Positions 35,529 to 46,026 of a stretch of 64,000 nucleotides of DNA are shown one piece after another. The position numbers and the translations under genes were made by a program. Under the pieces are notes generated by a model. It saw only the letters and a list, made by a program, of their open reading frames with translations. It did not search any database and was not told the DNA's origin. How positions within the stretch are numbered: the first letter of the stretch is position 1; each line of letters begins with the position of its first letter. This DNA comes from Rhodobacter sp. (GTDB lineage Bacteria > Pseudomonadota > Alphaproteobacteria > Rhodobacterales > Rhodobacteraceae): positions 372,001 through 436,000 of the forward strand of contig JADJAB010000001.1 of the NCBI GenBank assembly GCA_016704435.1. The letters run 5' to 3'.

Positions 35529-37370
35529 ATGCCCGCTTACCGTTCCCGCACCACCACCCATGGCCGCAACATGGCCGGCGCGCGCGGCCTCTGGCGCGCC
35601 ACCGGCATGAAGGACGGCGACTTCGGCAAGCCGATCATCGCCATCGTCAACTCCTTCACCCAGTTCGTGCCCGGCCATGTGCATCTGAAAGACCTCGGCC
35701 AGCTTGTCGCGCGCGAGGTCGAGGCGGCGGGCGGCGTCGCCAAGGAATTCAACACCATCGCGGTCGATGACGGCATCGCCATGGGCCATGACGGCATGCT
35801 CTATTCCCTGCCCTCGCGCGAGATCATCGCCGATTCGGTGGAATACATGGTCAACGCGCATTGCGCCGACGCCATGGTCTGCATCTCGAACTGCGACAAG
35901 ATCACCCCCGGCATGCTGATGGCCGCGATGCGGCTGAACATTCCCGCCGTCTTCGTCTCGGGCGGGCCGATGGAGGCCGGCAAGGCCGTGATCAAGGGCC
36001 GCGAAATCGCGCTGGATCTGGTGGATGCCATGGTCTCGGCCGCCGATGACAGTTTTACCGACGAAGAGGTCGACGCGATCGAGAAGGCCTCTTGCCCGAC
36101 CTGCGGGTCGTGTTCGGGCATGTTCACCGCCAATTCGATGAACTGCCTGACCGAGGCACTGGGCCTGTCGCTGCCCGGCAATGGCTCCACCCTGGCCACC
36201 CATGCCGACCGCAAGCGGCTTTTCGTCGAGGCGGGGCATCTGATCGTCGACATCACCCGGCGCGCTTACGAGCAGAACGACTCCAGCGTGCTGCCGCGCA
36301 ACGTCGCCAACAAGGCCGCGTTCGAAAACGCCATGGCGCTGGACATTGCCATGGGCGGGTCCACCAACACGGTGCTGCATATCCTGGCCGCAGCGCATGA
36401 AGGCGGCATCGACTTCGGCATGGACGATATCGACGCGCTGTCACGCAAGGTGCCCTGCCTGTGCAAGGTCGCCCCGGCCAAGCAGGACGTGCATATGGAA
36501 GATGTGCATCGTGCCGGCGGGATCATGGCGATTCTGGGCCAGTTGGACAACGCGGGCCTCTTGAACCGCGATTGCACCACCGTCCACGCCCCCACCCTGG
36601 GGTCTGCACTGGACCATTGGGACATCAGCCGCACCAACCACGACACCGTGCGCCAGTTCTTCATGGCAGCACCCGGCAACGTGCGCTCGGCCACCGCCTT
36701 TTCGCAGGAAAAGCGCTATGCCCAGCTGGACCTCGACCGTGAAGCCGGCGTGATCCGCAGCGCGAAGCATCCGTTCTCCAAGGATGGCGGGCTGGCCGTG
36801 CTGAAAGGCAACGTCGCGCCGGATGGCTGCATCGTGAAGACCGCTGGGGTGGACGAGTCGATTCTGGTGTTCAGCGGCCCGGCGCGGGTGTTTGAGTCGC
36901 AGGATGCCTCGGTCAGCGCCATTCTGACCGGCAAGATCAAGGAAGGCGACGTGGTGGTGATCCGCTACGAAGGGCCGAAGGGCGGGCCGGGGATGCAGGA
37001 AATGCTGTATCCGACCAGCTACCTGAAATCCAAGGGTCTGGGCAAAGCCTGCGCGCTCTTGACCGACGGGCGCTTTTCCGGCGGCACTTCGGGCCTGTCG
37101 ATCGGCCATGTCTCGCCCGAGGCGGCGGCGGGCGGGACCATCGGTCTGGTGCGCGAAGGCGACATGATCGACATCGACATTCCCGGCCGCAAGATCTGCC
37201 TGCGGGTTCCCGAGGCCGAACTGGCCAGGCGCCGGGCCGAGCAGGACGCAAAGGGCTGGAAGCCCGCCGCCCCGCGCAGCCGCAAGGTCTCATCAGCGCT
37301 GCGGGCCTATGCGCTGCTGGCAACCTCGGCCGACCGGGGTGCAGTGCGGCAACTGCCAGACGAGGGCTGA
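35529..37370 (+). CDS. ilvD: Dihydroxy-acid dehydratase
   Basis: Fourth step of valine/isoleucine synthesis: dehydrates dihydroxy acids to keto acids with an Fe-S cluster. 613 residues. Cluster cysteines sit in CISNCDKITPGML and CPTCGSCSGMFTANSMN; also MGGSTNTVLHILAAA and LLTDGRFSGGTSGLSIGH. ATG 35529 has GGAGG 4 nt upstream. A direct repeat GTTCTGGCG x2 lies in the leader; no leader peptide rich in branched residues was found. Confidence 0.95.
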   Translation: MPAYRSRTTTHGRNMAGARGLWRATGMKDGDFGKPIIAIVNSFTQFVPGHVHLKDLGQLVAREVEAAGGVAKEFNTIAVDDGIAMGHDGMLYSLPSREIIADSVEYMVNAHCADAMVCISNCDKITPGMLMAAMRLNIPAVFVSGGPMEAGKAVIKGREIALDLVDAMVSAADDSFTDEEVDAIEKASCPTCGSCSGMFTANSMNCLTEALGLSLPGNGSTLATHADRKRLFVEAGHLIVDITRRAYEQNDSSVLPRNVANKAAFENAMALDIAMGGSTNTVLHILAAAHEGGIDFGMDDIDALSRKVPCLCKVAPAKQDVHMEDVHRAGGIMAILGQLDNAGLLNRDCTTVHAPTLGSALDHWDISRTNHDTVRQFFMAAPGNVRSATAFSQEKRYAQLDLDREAGVIRSAKHPFSKDGGLAVLKGNVAPDGCIVKTAGVDESILVFSGPARVFESQDASVSAILTGKIKEGDVVVIRYEGPKGGPGMQEMLYPTSYLKSKGLGKACALLTDGRFSGGTSGLSIGHVSPEAAAGGTIGLVREGDMIDIDIPGRKICLRVPEAELARRRAEQDAKGWKPAAPRSRKVSSALRAYALLATSADRGAVRQLPDEG

Positions 37371-37377
37371 GGCGGCT

Positions 37378-39447
37378 TCAGCCGAGGCTGGAAAGCGCCT
37401 TCCCCTCGGCCACCAGCCGCGCCAGCAGCGGAGGCACCCGCCATGACAGCGGGTCTTCCACCGCCAGTGCGGCCAGTTCGGCGGCGACGGTCGCCAGCCC
37501 CCATTCCTCGGCCAACCGCATCGGCCCACCGCGCCAGCGCGGAAAGCCGTAGCCATGCACCAGCACTAGGTCGATGTCGGCGGCGCGGCGGGCAATACCT
37601 TCGTCGAGAATGTCGAACCCTTCGGCGATCATCGCCAGCATCAACCGCCGGGCGATGGTCTCGGCCGCAAAGCCGCGGCGCGTGAGCCCGGCCTTTGCCG
37701 AAACATCGGCGATCAGCGCCGCCACCTGCGCCGAGGGCTTTGGCTTGCCGCCGTCATAATCCATCCAGCCCGCGCCGCTCTTGCGGCCCAGCCGTTTCAA
37801 CCTTTCCACCATCCGGTCGGCGATCGGGATATAGCGGATGCCCGGCTGCGCCGCCTGGTTCTTGCGCTGGCGGTTGGCGTAGGCGATGTCCAGCCCGGAC
37901 AGGTCCTGCACCGCATAGGGGCCCATTGCCATGCCGAAACCGGTCATCGCGGCATCCACCTCTTCGGGCAAGGCGCCTTCGATCAGCAGGATGTCCCCGG
38001 TCTGGCGATAGCGCGTCAGGATACGGTTGCCGATGAAGCCGTCGCAAACCCCCGCCTCTACCGCGATCTTGCCCAGCCGTCTGGTCAGCCCGAAGGCGGT
38101 GGCCAGGGTTTGCGGGGAAGTTGCCTTGGCGCGGATCACCTCGACCAGCTTCATCAGATGCGCGGGGGCAAAGAAGTGCAGGCCGAGGAACCGCTCGGGA
38201 TGCGGCAGGCACTCGGCAATGGCGTTCACGTCCAGATATGAGGTGTTGGTGGCCAGAATGGTTCCCTCGGGCAGGGCCGCGGCCAGCCGGGCGAACAGGG
38301 CGCGCTTGACCTCGAGGTTCTCGAACACCGCCTCGATGGCCAGGTCGACCTGCGGCAGGGGCCCGCCCGCGCCGGAAACGAAGGCAAAGCCCTGCGCCAA
38401 CTGCCTGTCGGCATCCTTGCGGGTCTGCTTGCCGCGCGCCACGGCCGCGTCGAACAGGGCGGCCACATTGGCGCGGGCTCGGGCCTCGGCCTCGGCATCC
38501 TGTTCCAGCAAGGTGATGTGAATGCCCACGCCGGAAAGTGCATAGGCAATCGCCGCGCCCATGGTGCCGCCCCCGGCCACCAGCGCGCGGGTGATCGGCG
38601 CAGGGGTCAGCGCCTTGAGGTCGGGCCCGGCCCCGGCGCCACGTTCGGCAAAGAACACATGGCGCAGGGCGCGGGCCTGCGGGCCGGCCTTCAGCTCCAG
38701 AAAGGTGGCGCGTTCCTGTGCCAGGCCTTCGGCCAAGGGCAGCTTGCAGGCCGCTTCGATCAACGCGATGGCACGCAGCGGCGCAATCTGGCCCGTGAGC
38801 CTCTTTTCGGCATTGGCGCGGGCGGCCCCGGCGGCCTCGGGTGCAGGTGCCGGGGCCGGAAAGTCGTCGAGCGCCGGGCGTGACAGGTCGGCCAGCAGCG
38901 CGGCCCGGACCGGATCTTCGGCAATCGCGTCGATCAGGCCCAGTGCCAGCGCCTCATCCGGCTTGATGCTGCGCCCTTCCGGAATCAGCGCCAGCGCCCT
39001 TTCCGCGCCAATCAGTCGGGGCAGCCGTTGCGTGCCCCCCGCGCCGGGCACCACGCCCAGCGTTGTCTCCGGCAGTCCAAGCAAGGCCGAAGCTGAGGCC
39101 ACCCGAGCCCGGCAGGCCAGAGCCAGTTCCAGCCCGCCTCCCAGCGCGGCACCGTTGATCGCGGCCACGGCAGGCAGCCGCATCAGTCGCAAGAGGACGT
39201 CGGGCAGGTGCGGCGGCGCCGGAGCGGCGTCGAATTCCTTCGCATCCGCCCCGGCAACGAAGGCACGCCCCGCCCCGGTCAGAACAATGCGATCGACCCG
39301 GCCCGCCGCCAACGCCGCCTCGGCCTGGTCAATCGCCGCCAACAGCCCCTTGCGCACGGCGGCCGAGATGACGTTGACCGGTGGATTGTCGATCGTCACC
39401 ACCAACGCGCGACCAAGGGTTTCGACCCGAACCGGAGTTTCCGTCAT
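37378..39447 (-). CDS. fadJ: Fatty-acid oxidation complex, enoyl-CoA hydratase / 3-hydroxyacyl-CoA dehydrogenase
   Basis: A 689-residue bifunctional enzyme. N-terminal crotonase domain (INGAALGGGLELALACR, LPETTLGVVPGAGGTQRLPRL with the catalytic Glu). Central NAD-binding domain (GGGTMGAAIAYALSGVGI, ATNTSYLDVNAIAE, LGLHFFAPAHLMKLVEVI). C-terminal 3-HCDH repeats (GFIGNRILTRY, VHGYGFPRWRGGPM). No thiolase gene is nearby. ATG 39447 begins MTETPVRVETLG; the longer open frame is not family-like. Tail-to-tail with ilvD, 7 nt apart. Confidence 0.92.
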   Translation of the reverse strand: MTETPVRVETLGRALVVTIDNPPVNVISAAVRKGLLAAIDQAEAALAAGRVDRIVLTGAGRAFVAGADAKEFDAAPAPPHLPDVLLRLMRLPAVAAINGAALGGGLELALACRARVASASALLGLPETTLGVVPGAGGTQRLPRLIGAERALALIPEGRSIKPDEALALGLIDAIAEDPVRAALLADLSRPALDDFPAPAPAPEAAGAARANAEKRLTGQIAPLRAIALIEAACKLPLAEGLAQERATFLELKAGPQARALRHVFFAERGAGAGPDLKALTPAPITRALVAGGGTMGAAIAYALSGVGIHITLLEQDAEAEARARANVAALFDAAVARGKQTRKDADRQLAQGFAFVSGAGGPLPQVDLAIEAVFENLEVKRALFARLAAALPEGTILATNTSYLDVNAIAECLPHPERFLGLHFFAPAHLMKLVEVIRAKATSPQTLATAFGLTRRLGKIAVEAGVCDGFIGNRILTRYRQTGDILLIEGALPEEVDAAMTGFGMAMGPYAVQDLSGLDIAYANRQRKNQAAQPGIRYIPIADRMVERLKRLGRKSGAGWMDYDGGKPKPSAQVAALIADVSAKAGLTRRGFAAETIARRLMLAMIAEGFDILDEGIARRAADIDLVLVHGYGFPRWRGGPMRLAEEWGLATVAAELAALAVEDPLSWRVPPLLARLVAEGKALSSLG

Positions 39448-39722
39448 TGCCAGTCCCTGTCGTCCTGTGGCTCCGCCGTCGGGTATAGCACAGCCAGGAT
39501 GGCCGGCCACCCGGCTAGGGCCGGTTCCGCCCCCGGCAGCCGGTTTGTGCCCGCTGATGTACCGTTTCTACAAGGCTTTGCTTCCATTGCGGATTCGTGC
39601 TGTCACGGATGGCCCGCGTCTTTTCCGGTAAATGGCCCGCAACCGGCAAGGACCCGCCATGACCGGTTGCCTTTCCCTTGGCCGGCATCATAATCCCCCG
39701 GGTGAATTGCGCGGGGGACGAG

Positions 39723-41555
39723 GTGCGACGGCCAGGCAGACGACCGACCCGACGGACCGCAGCCACCACAGTGGCCATGCTGCTGATTGCGGGCATCCTG
39801 GCAGTGCCCGCCCCGGCACTGGACCGGCTGGACTTTTCGGTTGCAGGTGGCGACGACGGGCTGGAAAAGACGGTCCGTGCCGCCTCGCTTCTCTTGACGC
39901 AACAGGCCGATGGCGCGACCGACCCGCAGGACCTGTTCGCCGCCGCCCGTGCCGACTATGCCCGCATCCTGGGCGCGCTCTATGCCAAGGGGCATTACTC
40001 CGCCGTCATCTCGATCCGCATCGACGGGCGAGAGGCCGCCGGGATCGCGCCGCTGAACGCGCCCGGCCGGATCGGCACCATCACCGTCAGCGTGGACCCA
40101 GGCCCGCCCTTCGCCTTTTCGCGCGCCGAAATCGCACCCCTGCCGCCGGAAACCCGTCTGCCCGAGGACTTCCGCCCCGGCAAGCCAGCCTACAGCACCG
40201 CCATCTCGGGCGCGCTGGACGAAGCCACCTTGGCCTGGCGCGAGGCCGGGTATCCCAAGGTCGCAACCGGCGCCGAGGATATCGTCGCTGACCACGCCCG
40301 CAGCACCCTTGCCGCCGATATCCGCCTGGCACCGGGGCCGAAACTTCGCTTCGGCCCGCTGACGGTCTCTGGCGCGAAACGGATGCAGGCGGCCCGCATC
40401 GTCAAGATCACCGGCCTGCGCCAGGGCGAGGCCTTCAGCCAGTCGGAGCTTGACCGCGCCGCCAACCGGCTGAAACGGACCGGGGTGTTCCGCTCGGTCA
40501 CCCTGACCGAAGCCGATTTCCCGGTCGCCGGAGACCTTTTGCCCATCGGCGTCACCGTGGTCGAGGAAAAGCTGCACCGCTATTCCGTGGGCGCGGAAAT
40601 AGCCAGCCTCGACGGGCTGTCGCTGTCCGGCTACTGGCTGCACCGAAACCTCTTTGGCGGTGGCGAGCGGCTGAAGATAGACGCCGTGAGCACCAACATC
40701 GGCTCGGGCCAAAGCGGCATCGACTATTCGCTGGGCGTGACGCTTGACCGCCCCGCCACCCTGTCGCCCGACACCACGGCCAGCCTTTCGGCCCTGATCG
40801 GCCACCAGGACGAGGTGGACTATGCCGCCGACCTGGCCGAGGTAGGCCTGTCGTTCCGGCACTATTTCTCGGAACAGCTTTCGGCCCGTGTCGGCATTGC
40901 TTATGAATACGCCGAAGGGAGCGATCCCGGCGGCAAGTTCCATTTCCGCAGCCTGGCGTTGCCGCTGGGCGTCACTTGGGACCGCCGCGACAGCAGCGTG
41001 GACGCCCGCAAGGGGTTCTACCTTGACGCCGCGGTGAAGCCATTCACCGGCTTCGGCACCACCGGATCGGGCGCAAGATTGACCTTCGATGGCCGCGCCT
41101 ACCGCAGCTTCGGCGCGGAGGACCGCATCACCTTGGCCGGGCGGCTGCAGGCGGGTGCGATCCTCGGCTCCGACCTCTTGGACACACCGCGGGACGATCT
41201 GTTCTTCTCCGGCGGCGGCGGCACCGTGCGCGGTCATCCCTACCGGTCGCTCGGCATCGCGGTGAACCGGGGCTTCGGGCCCGATTTTCTGATCGGCGGC
41301 ACCTACATGCTGGCAGCCTCGGCCGAGGTGCGGGCACGGGTGACCGAGACGATCGGTATCGTCGGCTTTGTCGATGCCGGCAGCATCGGGGTCAACGACT
41401 TCTTCGGCGATCTGGGCGACTGGCACGCCGGCGCGGGCCTCGGCCTGCGCTATGAGACCGGTTTCGGACCGATCCGGCTGGACGTGGCTGCGCCGATCCA
41501 CGGCAAGACCGGTGACGGCGTGCAGATCTACATCGGCCTGGGGCAAAGCTTCTGA
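39723..41555 (+). CDS. tamA: Outer-membrane translocation/assembly module TamA
   Basis: BamA-family outer-membrane protein working with TamB in envelope assembly. An Arg-rich start and hydrophobic core (VAMLLIAGILAVPAPA) form a signal peptide; then POTRA domains (LRFGPLTVSGAKRMQAARIV, RLKRTGVFRSVTL) and a 16-strand-type barrel ending GVQIYIGLGQSF. The lid-lock motif reads GGGGTVRGHPYRSLG. GTG 39723 was chosen because GGGGGACGA sits just before it and the signal peptide follows; TTG 39678, GTG 39702 or ATG 39777 remain possible. Stop and tamB start overlap as TGATG. Confidence 0.9.
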   Translation: MRRPGRRPTRRTAATTVAMLLIAGILAVPAPALDRLDFSVAGGDDGLEKTVRAASLLLTQQADGATDPQDLFAAARADYARILGALYAKGHYSAVISIRIDGREAAGIAPLNAPGRIGTITVSVDPGPPFAFSRAEIAPLPPETRLPEDFRPGKPAYSTAISGALDEATLAWREAGYPKVATGAEDIVADHARSTLAADIRLAPGPKLRFGPLTVSGAKRMQAARIVKITGLRQGEAFSQSELDRAANRLKRTGVFRSVTLTEADFPVAGDLLPIGVTVVEEKLHRYSVGAEIASLDGLSLSGYWLHRNLFGGGERLKIDAVSTNIGSGQSGIDYSLGVTLDRPATLSPDTTASLSALIGHQDEVDYAADLAEVGLSFRHYFSEQLSARVGIAYEYAEGSDPGGKFHFRSLALPLGVTWDRRDSSVDARKGFYLDAAVKPFTGFGTTGSGARLTFDGRAYRSFGAEDRITLAGRLQAGAILGSDLLDTPRDDLFFSGGGGTVRGHPYRSLGIAVNRGFGPDFLIGGTYMLAASAEVRARVTETIGIVGFVDAGSIGVNDFFGDLGDWHAGAGLGLRYETGFGPIRLDVAAPIHGKTGDGVQIYIGLGQSF

Positions 41556-44500
41556 TGCGCAATGTGCTGGCCCTTGCGCTGTTCCTGCCCACCGCCGCCT
41601 TGGCGCAGGACGACGATCGCGGCTATCTACAGGCCTTTCTGGAAGACAACCTCTCCGGCGCCGGGCGGCAGGTCACCATCACCGGGTTCGAGGGCGCCTT
41701 GTCGTCGCGCGCGACGATCGAGCGGCTTGAGATCGCCGATGATGCGGGCGTCTGGATCACGCTGGACGAGGTGGTTCTGGACTGGTCGCGGTCTTCGCTG
41801 CTGTCCGGCGAAGTGGTGGTGAACGAGCTTTCTGCCGATACGATCACGGTCGCCCGACTGCCCTCGATGGCCGCCGACAGCGCCCTGCCCGCACCCGAGG
41901 CGTCGGGCTTTGCCCTGCCCGACGTGCCGGTCTCCGTCGATATCGGTTCGGTAAAGGCCGACCGGATCGTGCTGGGCGACGGCGTCCTGGGCGAGCCGGT
42001 GGAAGGCCGGTTCCAGGCAGCGCTGTCGCTGGCGGGCGGCGAAGGCCAGGCCGCGCTGGTGCTGGAGCGCACCGACGGCACGCAGGGCCGGATCGCGCTG
42101 GACGCGGGCTTTTCCAATGCCACTGGCATCCTGGCGCTGGATCTTTCGGCACGCGAAGACGCCGGCGGCATCGCCGCGCGGATGTTGGGTCTGCCGGGAG
42201 AGCCCTCGGTCGATCTGTCCATCGCCGGATCGGGCCCGCTTTCGGATTTCTCCGCCGATATCCGTCTGGCCAGCGACGGGGTCGATCGCCTGTCCGGCCC
42301 GGTCGAGATCCTGCAGGCTGACAGCGGCGCCTATCGCTTCACCGCAAGCCTTGCGGGCGATCTGGCTCCCCTTTCCTGCCCGAATACGCCGCCTTTCTGG
42401 GCGACCGGGTGGCACTGGACCTGGCGGGTGCGCGCTGGTCGTCCGGGCGGCTGGTGCTGGACCGGCTGGCGCTGTCCGCCCGCGCGCTGGACCTGGACGG
42501 TGCGCTGACTGTCGCGGCCGATGGCCTGCCCGAGGCATTTTCCCTTGGCGGCACAGTCGCGTCCGATGACGGCCAGCCGGTGCTGCTGCCGCTGCCGGGC
42601 AAGGGTCAGACGCGGGTGCGACGGGCCGAGATCGACCTGCGCTTCGATGCCAGGAAGGACAACGGCTGGACCGGCCGAGCCAGCCTGATCGGGCTGGAGA
42701 CCGAGACCCTTCGGCTGGGGCAGGCGCAATTGCGCGGGTCGGGCCGGATCGACCGGGTCGCCAGCCGCAACGGTGTAGGCGCGACGCTGGATTTCCGGGC
42801 CGAAGGGCTGGCGCTGCATGACGCGGCGCTGCAAGAGGCACTGGGTCCGGCGCTGTCTGGCCATGCCGTGCTGTTCTGGCGCAAAGGCGAGGATGCGCTG
42901 CGCCTGCCGCAGTTGTCGCTGACCGGCGAAGGCTTCGCCCTGTCCGCCGGCCTTCGGATCGAGGGGCTGGAAAGCGGTCTGAACACCGGCGGCCGCCTCT
43001 CCTTCACCACGACGGACCTGTCGCGCCTGTCCAAGCTGACCGACCTGCCGCTGGCCGGTTCGGCCGAGGTCACGCTGGAAGGCGAGGCCAGCCGGCTGAG
43101 CGGAAGCTTCGACCTGGCGCTGGACATGGTGGCCAATGGGCTGCGCACTGGCTTTGAGCAGGTTGACCGGCTGACCGGCGGGACGACGCGGCTGACCGTC
43201 TCGGCCCGGCGCGACGAATCCGGAACGGTTCTGCGGGCGCTGAACCTGGCGGTCGACGGTCTGGCCTTGTCGGCCAGCGGGCAGGGGTCGTCCGGTGGCA
43301 GCGACCTTGCCGGGAAGCTGACGCTGGCCGATCTGGGCATTCTCGACCCCGCCTGGGGCGGCAGCCTGACGGCAGAAGCGCGGCTTACCGGCACGCCCGC
43401 CGATGGCACGCTGACGCTGTCGGGGACCGGCAACCGGCTGTCGGTGGGCCAACCGAAAGCAGACCGGCTGATCGAAGGCGAAACCGCGCTGGAAGTGGCA
43501 CTGCGGCTGCGCGACGGGCGGCTCTTTCTGTCGGCGGCCTGGCTGGACGGTACCAATCTGGCGGCCGAGGCCACTGGCACCGGAACGGGTGACGAGCTGG
43601 CCGTATCGGGCCGCATCCGCGATCTGGCGCTGCTGGCTGAAGGCTATCCCGGACCGGTCTGCAGTGCCGATGCCGCACTGCTGAACGCGGTGGCCGACCC
43701 GGCAACCCTGGCCGGATCGCTGCGGCTGGACCTGGCCTTGCGCGGACCACTGGCGCTGTCATCGCTTTCCGGGCGCGTCACCATGGCCGGTGGGCGCATC
43801 GCCTATCCGTTCCGCGGCATTTCGCTGACCCGGACCGAACTGGTGGCCGACCTGTCCCAGGGCAGCGCGCGGCTTGCGGCGACATCCGAGCTGGCTGCCG
43901 GCGGGCGCCTGCGGCTGGGCGGCAACGTCGACCTGACCGCCCCCTTTGCCGCCAGCCTCGACTTGCAGCTGGATACTGTCCGCCTGCGCGACCCCGAACT
44001 TTACGACACCACGATTTCGGGGCTTCTGCGGATCACCGGCCCGTTGCTGAACGGCGCCCTGCTTGCCGGCCGGCTGGCGCTGGGCGAGACCGAGCTTCTG
44101 ATCCCCTCGACCGGCTTCGCCTCGGCCAGCGACCTCGAGACGATCTCGCACATCAACGACAGCGCCACCGTCCGCGCCACCCGCGCAAGGGCGCAGCTGA
44201 ATGGCGGCACTGGCGGCGGTGGCAATGGCGGGTCGGCCACCGGGCCGGACTGGGCGCTGAACGTGGTGGTGGACGCGCCCAACCGCATCTTCCTGCGTGG
44301 CCGCGGGCTGGATGCCGAACTGGGCGGATCGGTCACCCTGGGCGGTAGCCTGCGCGCGATTGCCCCTTCGGGCGCCATCCAGCTGATCCGGGGGCGGCTT
44401 GATCTGCTCGGCAAGCGGCTGGTGCTGTCCGAGGCCAGCCTGGCGCTGGAGGGCGATCTGGTGCCCTACGTCACCGTGGTTGCCGCGAACGAAACCGACG

Positions 44501-44943
44501 GGGTTACCAGCATGGTGCGGATCGAAGGCCCGGCCGATGCGCCGGAGGTGACGTTCTCCTCCTCTCCCGAGATGCCGCAGGAAGAGGTGCTGTCCTGGCT
44601 GCTGTTCGGGCGCGGATTGCAGTCGATCTCGGTGTTGCAGGCCGCTGAACTGGCGAACGCGGTGGCCGTTCTGGCCGGGCGTGGCGGCCAGGGCATCGTG
44701 TCGAAGCTGCGGCGGGGCTTCGGCTTCGACGATCTTGACGTGACGACATCGGAGGACGGCACCGCCTCGGTCACGGCGGGGAAATACCTGACAGACAACA
44801 TCTATACCGGCATCGAGGTGGATCAGGACGGCAAGTCGAAGATCAACCTGAACCTCGACCTGCGCAAGGGTGTCACGGTCAAGGGGCGGGTCGGGTCAGA
44901 CGGCCAAAGCGGGATCGGGATATTCCTGGAAGGTGACTACTGA
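41555..44943 (+). CDS. tamB: Translocation/assembly module TamB (one frameshift)
   Basis: A very long AsmA-like beta-rich protein (~1,130 residues) spanning the periplasm, thought to carry lipid or assist barrel assembly with TamA. Signal peptide MRNVLALALFLPTAALAQ. The C-terminal DUF490 region holds LNVVVDAPNRIFLRGRGLDA, GSLRAIAPSGAIQLIRGRLD, SSPEMPQEEVLSWLLFGR and ends GIGIFLEGDY. At 42368-42376 (CCCCTTTCC) one base seems missing: the frame before ends SLAGDLAPL and the next resumes FLPEYAAFLGDRVALDLAG. A sequence error is likely. Confidence 0.9.
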
Positions 44944-44964
44944 TCCCCCGAACCGGAAACGAAG

Positions 44965-44989
44965 AAAAGCCCCCTTGCCGAGGGCTTTT
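44965..44989. terminator. Bidirectional terminator after tamB
   Basis: AAAAGCCC (44965-44972) pairs with GGGCTTTT (44982-44989), with a 9-nt loop. It lies between the tamB stop and the end of the small minus-strand gene. Confidence 0.8.
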
Positions 44990-45029
44990 GTCAAATCTGC
45001 GGTGTTCCTTGCGCCGGGGCGCGGGACGA

Positions 45030-45221
45030 TCAGGTGCCGTTGCCGCCGGCGACCGCCGCAAACACAAGCACGCCAAGCAGGATCGGCAGAGCAGCGCCGC
45101 TGCGGGGCTTCTGCACGATGACTTCCGGCTCGCCCTCGTCCTGAATCACAATCGGACCACCCGCGAAGGCGACCGAAGCCGAAAGGGACAGTGCGGCGGC
45201 AAGGGCAAGTGATTTCTTCAT
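45030..45221 (-). CDS. 63-residue secreted/membrane small protein
   Basis: Signal peptide MKKSLALAAALSLSASVAFA, a short acidic middle (IVIQDEGEPEVIVQKP) and a C-terminal hydrophobic helix (LPILLGVLVFAAVAGG). CAATGGAGAGTTCCG precedes the ATG. Its architecture matches the other tiny gene at 57401-57580 (MKK start, signal peptide, EPEVV-type middle, terminal helix). Function unknown; both may be small inner-membrane proteins with the acidic loop in the periplasm. Confidence 0.75.
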   Translation of the reverse strand: MKKSLALAAALSLSASVAFAGGPIVIQDEGEPEVIVQKPRSGAALPILLGVLVFAAVAGGNGT

Positions 45222-45384
45222 CGGAACTCTCCATTGACTACTTGAGATATGAATACCATTCCAAGAGCGCTGTGGAAAGCCGAACATTCGCGCAATCCGG
45301 CAGACTGTTGCCCATGCGCACTTGACCTGCCGGTTTTTCTGCGGGATCCCGCGCCAATCCGCCCAAGGATCAGGCGAAAGGTCG

Positions 45385-46026
45385 CTAGTCCACTACTCGC
45401 GCGAAGGTTGCGTAGCCGGCATCCGGGCTGACCCATTGCCGCGATTGCCGGATCGCGCCGCTTTCGAACCAGAAGTCATTGCTGATTCTGCCCTCGGCGC
45501 GCTGGCAAACCTCGGCCACGCGGCGGGTCTGGTGCGTCCGGCCGTAGATCGTCACTGCCTCGGCACCGCGCGATTCGGGCGTGCAGGCATAGCTGCGGCG
45601 CTGGGTCCGGTCATCGTCCCAGAGGTAGTAGTAGCTGCGGTTGAAACCCGACCCGGCGGCGATCTGCCCGCCCGAAGGCGCGCTGGCCGACATCAGATCG
45701 GGGCCAAGGCCGCGGGTTTCGATCAACACCCCCGCGCGGAAGGTGAAGGTGATGCCCTCGGCCGCCTCCCAGGTCACCACGTCGCCTCTGGTTTCGCGGA
45801 TCGACAGCAGCACATCGACGCCAAGCGCGGGAACCGTGGCCCGCAGAATCGGGGTGCCGAAGGCCTCGATCTTGCCGCGCGAGACTGGGTTGAGATCGAC
45901 GGCGCCGCCGCCCATCAGCCCGGCCACCAGCCCGGAAGTGCCATTGCCGCAAGCAGCCATCAGGGCCAGCGCCATCGCCGCGCCCGCGATACGGGCCCTG
46001 TGCTCTACCGCCACACCCGCCCCCAT
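45385..46026 (-). CDS. yjbF: YjbF/GfcB-family lipoprotein
   Basis: Lipoprotein signal with lipobox LMAAC (Cys ~26). The body matches the YjbF/GfcB group linked to exopolysaccharide or group 4 capsule export: LRATVPALGVDVLLSIRETRG, VTWEAAEGITFTFRAGVL, ETRGLGPDLMSA and VAEVCQRAEGRISNDFWFE. Length 213 residues. ATG 46024-46026 overlaps the end of yjbH by 22 nt; GTG 46014 is an alternative. Probably outer-membrane located, paired with YjbH. Confidence 0.82.
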   Translation of the reverse strand: MGAGVAVEHRARIAGAAMALALMAACGNGTSGLVAGLMGGGAVDLNPVSRGKIEAFGTPILRATVPALGVDVLLSIRETRGDVVTWEAAEGITFTFRAGVLIETRGLGPDLMSASAPSGGQIAAGSGFNRSYYYLWDDDRTQRRSYACTPESRGAEAVTIYGRTHQTRRVAEVCQRAEGRISNDFWFESGAIRQSRQWVSPDAGYATFARVVD